The notes under the pieces were generated by a model. It was not told the DNA's origin, did not search any database, and saw nothing but the letters and a program-made list of their open reading frames with translations. From JAEXNA01 sp041676625 (lineage in GTDB: Bacteria > Vulcanimicrobiota > Xenobia > Xenobiales > JADMJV01): a stretch of DNA of 64,000 nt. Each line of letters starts with the position of its first letter. The first letter of the stretch is position 1. The DNA lies in NCBI GenBank assembly GCA_041676625.1, contig JBAYRN010000007.1:1-64000 (forward strand), given 5' to 3'. Below are positions 35,429-44,182 of this stretch, piece after piece. The position numbers and the translations under genes were made by a program.

Positions 35429-37684
35429 ATGATTATTGGGCAAAGTTCAAAAATAGGATTGGCTGCTCATCTCACTGGTCAAACTCCGAAAACCTCCGCT
35501 GCAAAGGCTGCTGAGCCTGCTGCCTTTATGCCGACAGACAGACTGTCGATCGGCCACGACGATTCCACCTTTTCCAACGGGGTCCGAAGTCGTCTGACCG
35601 GCCTTGAGCCGGAGATCAGCGCACAAGAAAAGTTTTTAGAACAGTATGAGTTCGTTCCCGATCAGGTTCTGGTCAGGCTGAAGAGCCAGGTTGGCAACTT
35701 TTCAGAGTTCGCTACCGAGTACGGGGGCAAGGTCCTCAGGAACATCGACCTGACCGGACTGAAGACCTCCAGAGCCAGCTCCGAGCACCTGATGCTGGTG
35801 GGGCTCAACGGTGAGTTGTCGGTAGCCGAAGCCATGGTGTTGATGGCCAAAGACGACCGGGTTTCGGTGGTGGAGTCCAACGACATCGTGAGAACTCAAG
35901 TGACCGGTGAGCCGAAATCCGTGTCTCCGGACGACCTGGATGCCACCCTCTGGGGTCTCCATAACGAAGGGCAGGATGGGGGCAAGGCCGGTATCGACAT
36001 CGGCGCCAAAGCGGCCTGGGAAACCAGCGTGGGAAGCCGTACCGGACCCATCGTGGCGGTCATCGACACAGGCGTCGACATCCGCCACCCGGATCTCAAG
36101 GACAACATTTGGACCAATGAGGGGGAGATCCCCGGCGACGGAATCGACAACGACGGAAACGGTGTGATTGACGACGTCAACGGGTACAACTCGGCCGCCA
36201 AGAACAATGACCCCAAAGACGATAACGGCCACGGCACTCACGTAGCCGGAACCATCGGGGCGGTGGGAAACAACGGCAAGGGGATCACCGGGGTCAATCA
36301 ACAGGCCCGGATCATGCCGGTTCGCTTTCTCTCTCAAGACGGGAGCGGCAACACCGCCGACGCCATCGAGGCGCTGGTCTACGCCAGTCGGACCGGGGCC
36401 CGGATCGTGAACAACAGTTGGGGGGGCAATAAGTACAACCAATTAGTGTTCGACGTGATCGCCGACTCTCCGGCGCTCTTCGTATGCGCTGCCGGCAACG
36501 AGGCCTACGATAACGACATCCGTCCGGTTTATCCGGCTACCCTGCCCCTGGACAACATCATCTCGGTGACCGCCCATGACCGCAACAACGAATTTCCCAA
36601 GTTTGCCAATCGGGGGGAGAAGACGGTCCATTTGGCCGCCCCGGGGGTCGATATCAACTCCACCCAGCCAGGCAATAAGTTTCAGTTCCTGAGCGGTACC
36701 TCCATGGCTACCCCCCACGTGGCCGGGGCGGCCACTTTGCTGGCCACCGTGGTGCCGGATATCAGCAACGAAGAGATCAAATTCCGGCTGATGAACAATC
36801 TTTCGGAGCTACCGGAGAAGTACGGTAGCCGCATCATCAGCGGCGGTCGTCTCGACCTAGGCAAGGCACTGGAGAAGGACACCACTGCTCCGGCCCCGGT
36901 CGGTGAGTTGAAACTGGAGTCGGCCCGGCCGAGCAAACTCAACGTCTCCTGGATCGCTTCCGGCGACGATGGGATGGAGGGAAATCTTTCCGGTTATGAC
37001 GTTCGCTACACTCTGGGAGCCTTCAAGAATGGGGAGTCGGATGAGGGGATCCCTTTCAACGAAGCGCGGCGCCTGCCCACCGGCAAGCCGGTACCCTCCG
37101 GTCAGAAAGAGCTAATCGAGTTTGCACTCACCCCTTCGGGGAAACCCCGCCACCTGACTCTGGGAGTCATCGGTTTGGATAACGTCATCAACAAGAGCGA
37201 ACTGCGGACTTTGAGTCTGGAAGTGCCGGCCGCGAAGGTGGCCTTTGAAGACCGAGGAGAAGGGGAGAACGCCTTTGCCCCGAGCGAGCACTGGAGTCTG
37301 GTCGATGAACCCGGCCGGGGCAAGGTTTACACGGAATCTCCGAACGGCGATTACCCGCCCAACCGAGATGCCCAACTGACCTCCAACAAGTTTTCTCTGG
37401 AAGAGTTTAAGCGCCCGGTTCTGCACTTCGACTCCAAGATCGACGTGGAACTCAAGCACGACAAGTTTGTGGTGGAGATCGAAAAGTACGGATGGTTCGG
37501 CCGCCGCAGTTGGGAGCAACTCGCCCGTTTCGACGGTCTGTCGGACTGGCAGAACCACAAGCTTGACCTCAGCGGCTACACCGGTAAAGACGACATGCGC
37601 ATTCGATTTCGGCTGGAGAGCGACAAAGACCGCAACCGTGACGGAGTCTATCTGGACAACGTGGTGATTGCTGAAGCCGAGTAG
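35429..37684 (+). CDS. Subtilisin-like serine protease (S8) with C-terminal beta domains
   Basis: The protein is 751 aa from ATG 35429; an in-frame ATG at 35396 would add 11 residues. Residues 60-160 resemble an inhibitor-I9-like prodomain. The S8 triad is Asp213 (VIDTGVDIRHPDL), His268 (GHGTHVAGT) and Ser425 (GTSMATPHVAG). A Ca-binding-like loop (PGDGIDNDGNGVIDD) lies between Asp and His. Residues 490-600 look like a fibronectin III-type domain. Residues 610-750 look like a jelly-roll domain (YLDNVVIAE at the end). No Sec signal peptide is visible: the N-terminus is MIIGQSSKIGLAAHLTG, then Ala/Pro/Thr-rich. Tandem paralogue of the next gene. Confidence 0.9.
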   Translation: MIIGQSSKIGLAAHLTGQTPKTSAAKAAEPAAFMPTDRLSIGHDDSTFSNGVRSRLTGLEPEISAQEKFLEQYEFVPDQVLVRLKSQVGNFSEFATEYGGKVLRNIDLTGLKTSRASSEHLMLVGLNGELSVAEAMVLMAKDDRVSVVESNDIVRTQVTGEPKSVSPDDLDATLWGLHNEGQDGGKAGIDIGAKAAWETSVGSRTGPIVAVIDTGVDIRHPDLKDNIWTNEGEIPGDGIDNDGNGVIDDVNGYNSAAKNNDPKDDNGHGTHVAGTIGAVGNNGKGITGVNQQARIMPVRFLSQDGSGNTADAIEALVYASRTGARIVNNSWGGNKYNQLVFDVIADSPALFVCAAGNEAYDNDIRPVYPATLPLDNIISVTAHDRNNEFPKFANRGEKTVHLAAPGVDINSTQPGNKFQFLSGTSMATPHVAGAATLLATVVPDISNEEIKFRLMNNLSELPEKYGSRIISGGRLDLGKALEKDTTAPAPVGELKLESARPSKLNVSWIASGDDGMEGNLSGYDVRYTLGAFKNGESDEGIPFNEARRLPTGKPVPSGQKELIEFALTPSGKPRHLTLGVIGLDNVINKSELRTLSLEVPAAKVAFEDRGEGENAFAPSEHWSLVDEPGRGKVYTESPNGDYPPNRDAQLTSNKFSLEEFKRPVLHFDSKIDVELKHDKFVVEIEKYGWFGRRSWEQLARFDGLSDWQNHKLDLSGYTGKDDMRIRFRLESDKDRNRDGVYLDNVVIAEAE

Positions 37685-37707
37685 ACCTCGCCATGGTAAA
37701 GAAAGAG

Positions 37708-37734
37708 AGCTTCTCCTGGGAGAGGCTTTTTTTT
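37708..37734 (+). terminator. Terminator after the first subtilase gene
   Basis: AGCTTCTC pairs with GAGAGGCT (one G-T pair) around loop CTGG and is followed by T residues to 37734. It lies 24 bases after the stop. Confidence 0.8.
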
Positions 37735-37882
37735 GTGCCAGGGTTTCAGGATCTTTTAAGAGATCACGGCTCTGAGATTTTAGTTCACACAGTTTTAATA
37801 CTTTCGACTTTCGTGTTTTTTATGATTTGCACAGAAAACAGGCCCGTAGAGGCTGTTCAATATTCCAGGGAGATTACTCATT

Positions 37883-40186
37883 ATGATTGTTAAAACCACT
37901 AGACCGAACACGCTATTTACAGCCCAGAAGGTAGCTTCGGCCGCCCCTGCCGCGCCCGCTAAAGAAGCCGCCGCTGCAGCCGCGGTACCCGCGGACGCCG
38001 TCCAGCTTTCCGCCCCCCAGGGTGGATTCAATCTGAGCGCCTTGATGGCTGAAACCGCCAAAGAGGCAGCCAGCCTGGAGACGAAACTTCCCGAGCACGT
38101 AGAGAGCGAAGTCATCGTCAAACTGAAGCCCGAATTCGCCTTCTCGGCCGCTGAAGGCGCTTCGCCCTCCGGTGGATTCGCCGAGCAATACGGGGCCAAA
38201 GTTCTGCAAAAATTCGACATCCCCGAGAACATGTTCAAAGCGTTCAACGGAGAGATGGTTCTGCTGAAACTTCCCGCCGGCATGAGTACCGCTCAAGCCA
38301 TGGTCATGATGCAGAAAGACGGTCGGGTTGAGTACGCGGTACAAAACGACGTCATCAAGTTGACCACCGATATGTCCGGTGAAGCCGAGACGGGGATCGC
38401 CTCCAAGCCTGAAAACTTGAACGGCCAACTGTGGGGAATCAACAACGAAGGCCAGACCGGCGGTAAGGTCGACGCCGACGTCGACGCTCCTGAAGCCTGG
38501 ACTCTGCAAACCGGTAAGACACAAGCTGAAGGCGGACCGCTGATCGCCATCATCGATACCGGTATCAACTACAACCACGAAGCCTTGCAGGGCAACATTT
38601 GGACCAACCCGGGCGAGATCCCCGGTGACGGCATCGACAACGATGGCAACGGCGTCATCGACGATGTTCACGGGTTCAACGCGGCTGCCAAGACCGGTGA
38701 TCCTTTGGACGACAATGATCACGGTTCACACTGCGCAGGCTCCATTGCCGCCAACGGCAACAACTCCAAAGGCCTCTACGGGGTATCCCAAAAGGGTAAC
38801 ATGATGGGAGTGAAGTTCCTGACTGCCAGCGGCGGTGGGACTCTGGCCGCAGCCATCGACTCGGTACTGTACGCCACCAAAATGGGCGCACGGGTCACCT
38901 CCAACAGTTGGGGTGGCGGCGGTTTCAACCAGGCTCTTTACGACGCTTTCAAATCGTCCCCCGCCATGCACATCATCGCGGCTGGAAACGAGAGCAACAA
39001 CAACGACGCTCGTCCGGCTTACCCGGCTACCTTCGACCTGCCTAACGTGATCTCGGTCGCTGCTACCGATCACAACGACGGAATCGCTCGATTCAGTAAC
39101 TACGGCAAAACCACCGTCGACCTGGGAGCTCCCGGGGTAGACATCCTCAGTTCTACCTCCGGCGGCGACAAAGAGTACAAGAGCTTCTCCGGTACTTCGA
39201 TGGCCACCCCTCACGTGACCGGTGCGGCCAACCTGCTGCTGACCCAGTTCCCCGAGATGAGCAACGAAGAGCTGAAATCGCGTCTGATGAACACCGGTGA
39301 TTCGGTCGCCAGCCTGCAAGGCAAGACCGTATCCGGAAAGCGCCTGAACGCCAACAACGCGATGGAGACCGATACCACGGCCCCCGCCGCCCCCAACGAC
39401 TTCCGGGTGAAAAACGCCAACGCCGGGGAAGTGACCGTGGGCTTTACCGCCACCGGTGATGACGGTTGGTGCGGAAACGCTTCCGGCTACATCGTGAAGG
39501 TCAGCGACCGGCCCATCGTGGATGGCGAAGCCGCTGAAGGTCAGGTCTCGTTTGATGCCGCTCAGACCGTGGTTACCGGAGCCCCCGGTGAAACCGGCAC
39601 CCTGGAAGAGGTGAAGATCAAAACTCGCCTCTCAGGCACCGAGCGTCCCATCTACGTGGCTCTGAAGGTGGCCGATAACATCGGTAACCTCAGTGAAGTG
39701 AGAACCGCTTCCGGGACCGTACCGGCTGCCAAAGTCGCTTTCGAAGACACCGTGGACGGTACTGCGAACAACTTCACGCCCGAAGGCACCTGGGCCAAGG
39801 TGGAAGTTCCCGGTCGTGGCAAGGTCTGGACCGACAGCCCCGATGGCGCCTACGGCCAGGATCAGGACATCAGCCTGACCAGCCGCCCCATCAGCCTGAA
39901 GGACCTCGCCGGTGCGACCCTGGCTTTCGATGCCAAGTTCGACCTGGAAAACCGCTATGACAACGTTCACGTGGAAGTAGCACAGGTTCCCGCCGAAGGC
40001 GCCGAAACCCAGTGGGCCAGCGCGGCCGTTCTCAACGGAACTTCGGACTGGAGCAACCGGGAAGTCGACCTGTCTGCCTACGACGGCAAGGACGTGCAAG
40101 TCCGTTTCCGACTGAAATCGGACGGCTCCGTCAATCAGGATGGGATCTACCTGGACAACTTCGTCATCGCCGGCGGTCAGGGCTAA
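37883..40186 (+). CDS. Subtilisin-like serine protease (S8), tandem paralogue
   Basis: A 767-aa protein with the same layout as the preceding protease. The triad is Asp225 (IIDTGINYNHEAL), His280 (DHGSHCAGS) and Ser439 (GTSMATPHVTG), with the same PGDGIDNDGNGVIDD loop. A prodomain-like region (residues 70-165), an Fn3-like region and a terminal jelly-roll-like domain (YLDNFVIAG) match too. The N-terminus is MIVKTTRPNTLFTAQ then a very Ala/Pro-rich tract, with no Sec signal peptide. Both genes share P-x-D-x-[VL] followed by a short hydrophobic/Ser step just before the prodomain (MPTDRLSIG, VPADAVQLS). Each has its own terminator, so they are separate transcripts. Confidence 0.9.
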   Translation: MIVKTTRPNTLFTAQKVASAAPAAPAKEAAAAAAVPADAVQLSAPQGGFNLSALMAETAKEAASLETKLPEHVESEVIVKLKPEFAFSAAEGASPSGGFAEQYGAKVLQKFDIPENMFKAFNGEMVLLKLPAGMSTAQAMVMMQKDGRVEYAVQNDVIKLTTDMSGEAETGIASKPENLNGQLWGINNEGQTGGKVDADVDAPEAWTLQTGKTQAEGGPLIAIIDTGINYNHEALQGNIWTNPGEIPGDGIDNDGNGVIDDVHGFNAAAKTGDPLDDNDHGSHCAGSIAANGNNSKGLYGVSQKGNMMGVKFLTASGGGTLAAAIDSVLYATKMGARVTSNSWGGGGFNQALYDAFKSSPAMHIIAAGNESNNNDARPAYPATFDLPNVISVAATDHNDGIARFSNYGKTTVDLGAPGVDILSSTSGGDKEYKSFSGTSMATPHVTGAANLLLTQFPEMSNEELKSRLMNTGDSVASLQGKTVSGKRLNANNAMETDTTAPAAPNDFRVKNANAGEVTVGFTATGDDGWCGNASGYIVKVSDRPIVDGEAAEGQVSFDAAQTVVTGAPGETGTLEEVKIKTRLSGTERPIYVALKVADNIGNLSEVRTASGTVPAAKVAFEDTVDGTANNFTPEGTWAKVEVPGRGKVWTDSPDGAYGQDQDISLTSRPISLKDLAGATLAFDAKFDLENRYDNVHVEVAQVPAEGAETQWASAAVLNGTSDWSNREVDLSAYDGKDVQVRFRLKSDGSVNQDGIYLDNFVIAGGQG

Positions 40187-40204
40187 GCCCCAACCACACC
40201 GGAA

Positions 40205-40241
40205 TAAAAAAAAGCCCCCGAGTCTCGGGGGCTTTTTTTTA
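40205..40241. terminator. Bidirectional terminator between convergent genes
   Basis: AAAAAAAAGCCCCCGA pairs with TCGGGGGCTTTTTTTT around a short loop, giving T-runs in both directions. It serves the subtilase gene on the plus strand and the TPR gene on the minus strand, and includes the latter's stop codon. Confidence 0.95.
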
Positions 40242-41525
40242 TTCCGGAGCGGCTTCGTCCAGGGCTGTCTCGGTAGGGGGGTCTACCGGTTCCGGGGTGG
40301 GTGGAGGTTCGGGAGTCATCGTTGGGAGCGGAGCGCCGAAAGCGTCGGGGCCTTTCTCGCTGAGGATCCGGGCGAACAGGTCCAGGCGCTCCCGGGCCAG
40401 GGCCAGATCGCTATTGACCGCCTTTAAGAAGAGGCGACGGGCGGTGGTGGCGTCGCCCAGGAGCAAGTGGCATTGGCCCCGTCCGTAATGGGCCTCCGGT
40501 AGCTTTTCAAATCTGTCGGTGGCGGCTTGGTAATACTCGATGGCGAGTTTGGGCCGCCCCAGCAGATGCTGGATGTAAGCCAGATAAAACAGCAGGTACG
40601 GGTTGAGCCCTTCGTTGTTGGCCGAAGCCAGGCAGCTCGTCTGGGCTTGCAAGAGCCGGAAGCGATGGTACGGTTTGCCCGCCTCGTTTTTGCTCATCAA
40701 GATGTAAGCCTCGGCCAGGTGGTAGGAGACCCGAAATGCGTGAGGATCGGTCTTACGAGCTGCTCTCAGATACTTAACGGCCTCCTGGAGAGGTTTCTTT
40801 TGCTCCTCGGGATCGGAGATGGCCCAGGCCTTTTCCAGCAGCCCCCGACCTTTCTTGAGGGCGTTCCCCGCTCTCACGGAGTTGCCGAAGTTGGCGATCT
40901 CTTCTCGGAACTTTCTCTTGACCGGCTTGAGCGAATCGAGGTCCTCGGGCAAAAGGGGAGGATGGTGTTCGAGTTTGGGGACTTCCAGGGCGTGGAGCCT
41001 GGTTTCGACCTCGACCAATATGGGGCCCAACAGATAATCGGAAGAGCTCAGTTCGCTCGGCAGCCACTCGGGCTTGCCCCTACCCATGGACGCGGCTACT
41101 CGCTGAGAGAATTTCGGGCGTTCTACTCCGTCTCGAGGACCGAATCCGAACTGCCTCAACAGCGGAAGGGGGTCTCCGCCTCTCAGTTCGGCCAGTAGCT
41201 TCAGACTGGTTCTGCCCTGGTGGTGAGGTGAGAGTTCAGCGAGCTTGGCCAGGGTCGCCCAGAAGTTCTCACGCTCACCGGCGAGTTCCTGAGCCAGGGC
41301 CAGAAAGAAGAGGGGGGCTGGATTGGCAGGGTCTCTTTCGACGGCCTGCTGAAGCGAGGCGGCAGCCTCTTGATATCGGTCCAATCTCAGAAAGAACAGC
41401 CCCTGCTGAGTCCACGGAAAGGTCGTCCCGTTCGGATTGGAGGTCAGGGTTTGAAAGAGAGATTCGGCCTTTTCCGCGTCGCCTTGCTCAAACGCGGTCC
41501 AGGCCGTTTTGATGGAGGCCGCCAT
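40239..41525 (-). CDS. TPR-repeat protein, 428 aa
   Basis: A tetratricopeptide-repeat protein. Repeats are clearest at residues 5-105 (ALFFLRLDRYQEAAASLQQA and following) and 240-395 (LLFYLAYIQHLLGRPKLAIEYYQAA, then YGRGQCHLLLGDATTARRLF). Between them lies a region of about 110 residues without repeats (LPSELSSSDYLLGPILVEVE). The C-terminal 30 residues are Pro/Thr/Glu-rich. There is no signal peptide. It is divergent from the ExbD pair, with about 100 bases between starts. Confidence 0.8.
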   Translation of the reverse strand: MAASIKTAWTAFEQGDAEKAESLFQTLTSNPNGTTFPWTQQGLFFLRLDRYQEAAASLQQAVERDPANPAPLFFLALAQELAGERENFWATLAKLAELSPHHQGRTSLKLLAELRGGDPLPLLRQFGFGPRDGVERPKFSQRVAASMGRGKPEWLPSELSSSDYLLGPILVEVETRLHALEVPKLEHHPPLLPEDLDSLKPVKRKFREEIANFGNSVRAGNALKKGRGLLEKAWAISDPEEQKKPLQEAVKYLRAARKTDPHAFRVSYHLAEAYILMSKNEAGKPYHRFRLLQAQTSCLASANNEGLNPYLLFYLAYIQHLLGRPKLAIEYYQAATDRFEKLPEAHYGRGQCHLLLGDATTARRLFLKAVNSDLALARERLDLFARILSEKGPDAFGAPLPTMTPEPPPTPEPVDPPTETALDEAAPE

Positions 41526-41629
41526 GGGCTTTGGTTTTCGTCGCCAGGCTAGCCAAAACCTTGGACGGGTCCGCCTACTCCGACACGCTCCTTGCCAGGT
41601 TAGGCGGTCTGGGCTGCGAATTGTAGGGC

Positions 41630-42037
41630 ATGAGCCAGGCTCAAAACAGGAGCAATACCACCTTTTCCGGGATCAACGTCACACCCTTGACCGACGTGAT
41701 GCTGGTCTTGTTGATCACCTTCTTGCTCAGCGCCAGTTCTTTCGAGCAATCCAACGTCACGGTGCCTCTGCCCCGGGTGACCGAGGTGCAAGAGGTGGAG
41801 AAGTACGCCTGTGTGATCCAGTTGAATGCGCAAGGAACGATCAGTTGGCCTGAGCCTGGGCTGGACGGGTTGGAGCGATTCGATGCTCTGGAGAGATTGA
41901 AGGCCTTGCGGGAAGAGAGGGTTCTGGCCGTCGGTGTCCACCGCGAGTGCCCGTATGGAAGAGTTTTTCCGGTTCTCGAAGCGGCCGCGGAAACGGGCTG
42001 GGAGGAGGTGGTGGTCTTGACCACCGAAGCGCTTTGA
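41630..42037 (+). CDS. ExbD/TolR family protein (first copy)
   Basis: A 135-aa protein with the ExbD/TolR layout: short cytoplasmic N-terminus, one membrane helix starting INVTPLTDVMLVLLITFLL (residues 16-34) with the proton-relay Asp in PLTDV, then a periplasmic domain of about 95 residues. Such proteins couple the proton gradient to envelope work together with an ExbB/TolQ partner. No ExbB/TolQ gene is in the window. Its stop overlaps the start of a second ExbD gene. Confidence 0.88.
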   Translation: MSQAQNRSNTTFSGINVTPLTDVMLVLLITFLLSASSFEQSNVTVPLPRVTEVQEVEKYACVIQLNAQGTISWPEPGLDGLERFDALERLKALREERVLAVGVHRECPYGRVFPVLEAAAETGWEEVVVLTTEAL

Positions 42038-42471
42038 TTCGACGTCGGCGATATCATCGGGCCCGCTCTCAAGAGGGAGCGTTTCAGGCCATCAATATCA
42101 CTCCCTTCACGGATGTTTTGTTGGTGTTGCTGATTATCTTTTTGATAGCCGGCTCCAGTCTGGCTCCCAGTGGCCTGGAGGTGGATGAACTGGCTCAGGA
42201 AACCGCGCTGGGAGTGGAGGGCGCTCAGGAGAGTGACGAGTTGACCCTCTTCGTGCATCCGGACGGAACCCTGACCCGGGTTGAAAATGGTGAGATCACC
42301 GAGGACATCGATCCAGAGTCCCTCGCTCCGGTGGGCTCTATAAATTTGACCGCCGACCGCTCCACTCCGATCGAACCGGTGATCAAAGCTTACGACCGTT
42401 TGTTGCGCCTTGGCTGGTCCTCGGTCCGACTGGCTTCACCCCAGGAAGATCCGTCAGCGCTTAAATTTTAG
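42034..42471 (+). CDS. ExbD/TolR family protein (second copy)
   Basis: A 145-aa paralogue with INITPFTDVLLVLLIIFLIAG as membrane helix, Asp conserved, and a periplasmic domain. The start is TTG at 42034 (LIRRRRYHRARS), whose TTGA contains the stop of the first copy, so translation is probably coupled. A longer reading from 41947 would overlap the first gene by 91 bases. The Arg-rich start fits the positive-inside rule. Its end overlaps the convergent gene at 42454 by 18 bases. Confidence 0.85.
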   Translation: MIRRRRYHRARSQEGAFQAINITPFTDVLLVLLIIFLIAGSSLAPSGLEVDELAQETALGVEGAQESDELTLFVHPDGTLTRVENGEITEDIDPESLAPVGSINLTADRSTPIEPVIKAYDRLLRLGWSSVRLASPQEDPSALKF

Positions 42472-44091
42472 CAGCATGGCTTTCTGCTCGAAGTCGGTAG
42501 AGCGGGCGTAGTCGTTCATCTGATCGTAGATTTCAGCTTGCAACTGCAGGACCGGTACCAGATCCCGCGTTTCTTTGCCCCGGATCTCGGTCATCAGTTT
42601 TTGGGCCTCTTCGGCCAGGGCCAGACTCTCGGTGAGTACACGGTTTTTCTTGAGGATGCTGGCCAGTCCAAGAAGAACCTTGTACTCTCGCTCCTTGTTC
42701 TCTACTCCGCACAGACGGACCAATTGGAGGCAGCGCCGATAAGATTGCTCGGCGAAGCCCAGACGCTGGTCGCGTCCGATCTCGGCCAGATAAAGATATT
42801 TATCGGCCAAGTCATTTTGATCAGTGCCCAACTTTTCCCGCAGCGAGAGGGCCCGCTGCCACAGGGCTGCCCCCTCCTCAAACCGGTACTTGTCGAAGTG
42901 GTTTAGAGCCTCTGATTCCCAAACCGGCAAGACATCGGCGTACAACTCGTGGGACTCACTGGTCTGTCCGGCCGACTCCAGGCTTGCCGCCAGTTCCAGG
43001 CGGCTATTCATGACTCGGGGGTCCGAGGAGGGTGACAATAGCTCGCGCAGCCGCAGGAACACTCGGTCCTGCTCCACCGGAGCGTGACCGATTTCAGTCA
43101 GGACCTGCCGGTTTTGCTCAAGAAAAGTCAGGGCCTCCTCAGCCCGGTCCGAGGTCTTGGTTTGAATGGTTTCAAAAAGGCTCCCTGTGAGAGCTCGGGT
43201 CAAGAGGGAAATCTCGGGTTCCAGCAGGCCCGCCATGGACATGTCACCGATGGCGATAAAGCCCCAGGTGCGGGCCGGCCAGTTCACCTGGGTGAGCGGT
43301 CGGGCGATTCCGTCGACCAGATGAAACCAACCGGCATCGGCGGGATTTCGAGCCAGGCCGCACATCCCCGCCTGGATGGCGCGAAGGTGCGGGGCCAGGT
43401 GGGAAAGGTTGACCACGGTACCCTGGCTGGGGGTGCTCACCAGAGTGGACAGAGTCTGGTGGTGCTGTCGTTCAAAATTGGTACCGGTTACCAACGATTC
43501 GGGAAGTCGGGTGTAGCGCTCGATGGGGCGCCCCGAAATGATGATATCCAGGGGAGTGAGGAAGCAACGCTTGCGGATCAGGGCGACTTCGGGTAGTTCA
43601 TTGCCCATGGCCTGATTCACCCGCCGATAATTACCGGATCCTTTGAGAATGATTCGGGTGGTCATCTTGGCCAGGTTCAAGTCACTGAGGTCGGCCTGCT
43701 CTATCTTGGGCGCTGCGAAACCTTTGTAGTGGGCGCTGAACATGCCGTTCTCGGTGAGAAAGTCCAGTTGAATGGCACCCTCATCGTGGCCCAGGTGGAC
43801 CCGGAAGGCGTTGGAAATTTCAGACAAGCCTTCTACCCCCCGGTGGAGTTGAGCGGCCACTGCCTCGGTGAGCTTTTTGGCGTCGTGAGTCAGAACCAGA
43901 TCGACTCCCTGGATGCGAACCTCCAAGCGGTGGGCGCCCAGTCGCACAGCCGTGGCTATGAAGCCGAGAATGGCCTCTTCTGGGACCTCCTGGATGCTCT
44001 TTTGAAGCTTGCTCTCGGCAAACTTAATAGTCTTGTCCTTTATTCCGGAAACAAATCGATTGACGAATCCTGTGTCAGGTTGCGAATCCAT
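42454..44091 (-). CDS. TPR-like protein with possible degenerate GHKL ATPase fold
   Basis: A 545-aa protein. AGGAGAT immediately upstream supports the ATG at 44091. Residues 30-110 (EEAILGFIATAVRLGAHRLEV, trimmed to ILGFIATAVRLGAHRLEV; then VDLVLTHDA) loosely resemble the N-terminal part of GHKL/HSP90-type ATPases, but the ATP-binding Asn and glycine motifs are not evident, so this is a weak suggestion. Residues 110-320 are unassigned. Residues 350-540 are TPR-like helical pairs (ALNHFDKYRFEEGAALWQRALSLREKLG, in part). There is no signal peptide. A CRP-like palindrome lies about 50 bases upstream but fits the opposite-strand promoter better. Confidence 0.6.
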   Translation of the reverse strand: MDSQPDTGFVNRFVSGIKDKTIKFAESKLQKSIQEVPEEAILGFIATAVRLGAHRLEVRIQGVDLVLTHDAKKLTEAVAAQLHRGVEGLSEISNAFRVHLGHDEGAIQLDFLTENGMFSAHYKGFAAPKIEQADLSDLNLAKMTTRIILKGSGNYRRVNQAMGNELPEVALIRKRCFLTPLDIIISGRPIERYTRLPESLVTGTNFERQHHQTLSTLVSTPSQGTVVNLSHLAPHLRAIQAGMCGLARNPADAGWFHLVDGIARPLTQVNWPARTWGFIAIGDMSMAGLLEPEISLLTRALTGSLFETIQTKTSDRAEEALTFLEQNRQVLTEIGHAPVEQDRVFLRLRELLSPSSDPRVMNSRLELAASLESAGQTSESHELYADVLPVWESEALNHFDKYRFEEGAALWQRALSLREKLGTDQNDLADKYLYLAEIGRDQRLGFAEQSYRRCLQLVRLCGVENKEREYKVLLGLASILKKNRVLTESLALAEEAQKLMTEIRGKETRDLVPVLQLQAEIYDQMNDYARSTDFEQKAMLLKFKR

Positions 44092-44133
44092 ATCTCCTAT
44101 TTATTGGTAAAGCCCGAGGAAAACCTTCCTTTT

Positions 44134-44177
44134 TGTGATCCAGATCACATGTGGGAACATGCGGTCGAGGATATAAT
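44134..44177 (+). promoter_or_regulatory. CRP-type site and -10 box (class II promoter layout)
   Basis: TGTGA-TCCAGA-TCACA (44134-44149) has both consensus CRP half-sites with the correct 6-base spacing. TATAAT lies at 44172-44177 on the plus strand, and no good -35 box is present. With a start at about 44183 the site is centred near -41.5, the class II activator position. No protein gene follows on this strand. Confidence 0.6.
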
Positions 44178-44182
44178 GAATT

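Noticed and set aside
35702..36442. 246-aa minus-strand ORF inside the first subtilase gene
   Set aside because: It is a reverse reading of the conserved catalytic domain. A similar Val/His/Gly-rich reading appears opposite the second subtilase at 37913-38722, as expected from shared codons.
37693..37893. A 66-aa ORF between the two subtilase genes
   Set aside because: It begins within the terminator hairpin of the first protease gene, has no ribosome binding site and runs into the start of the second.
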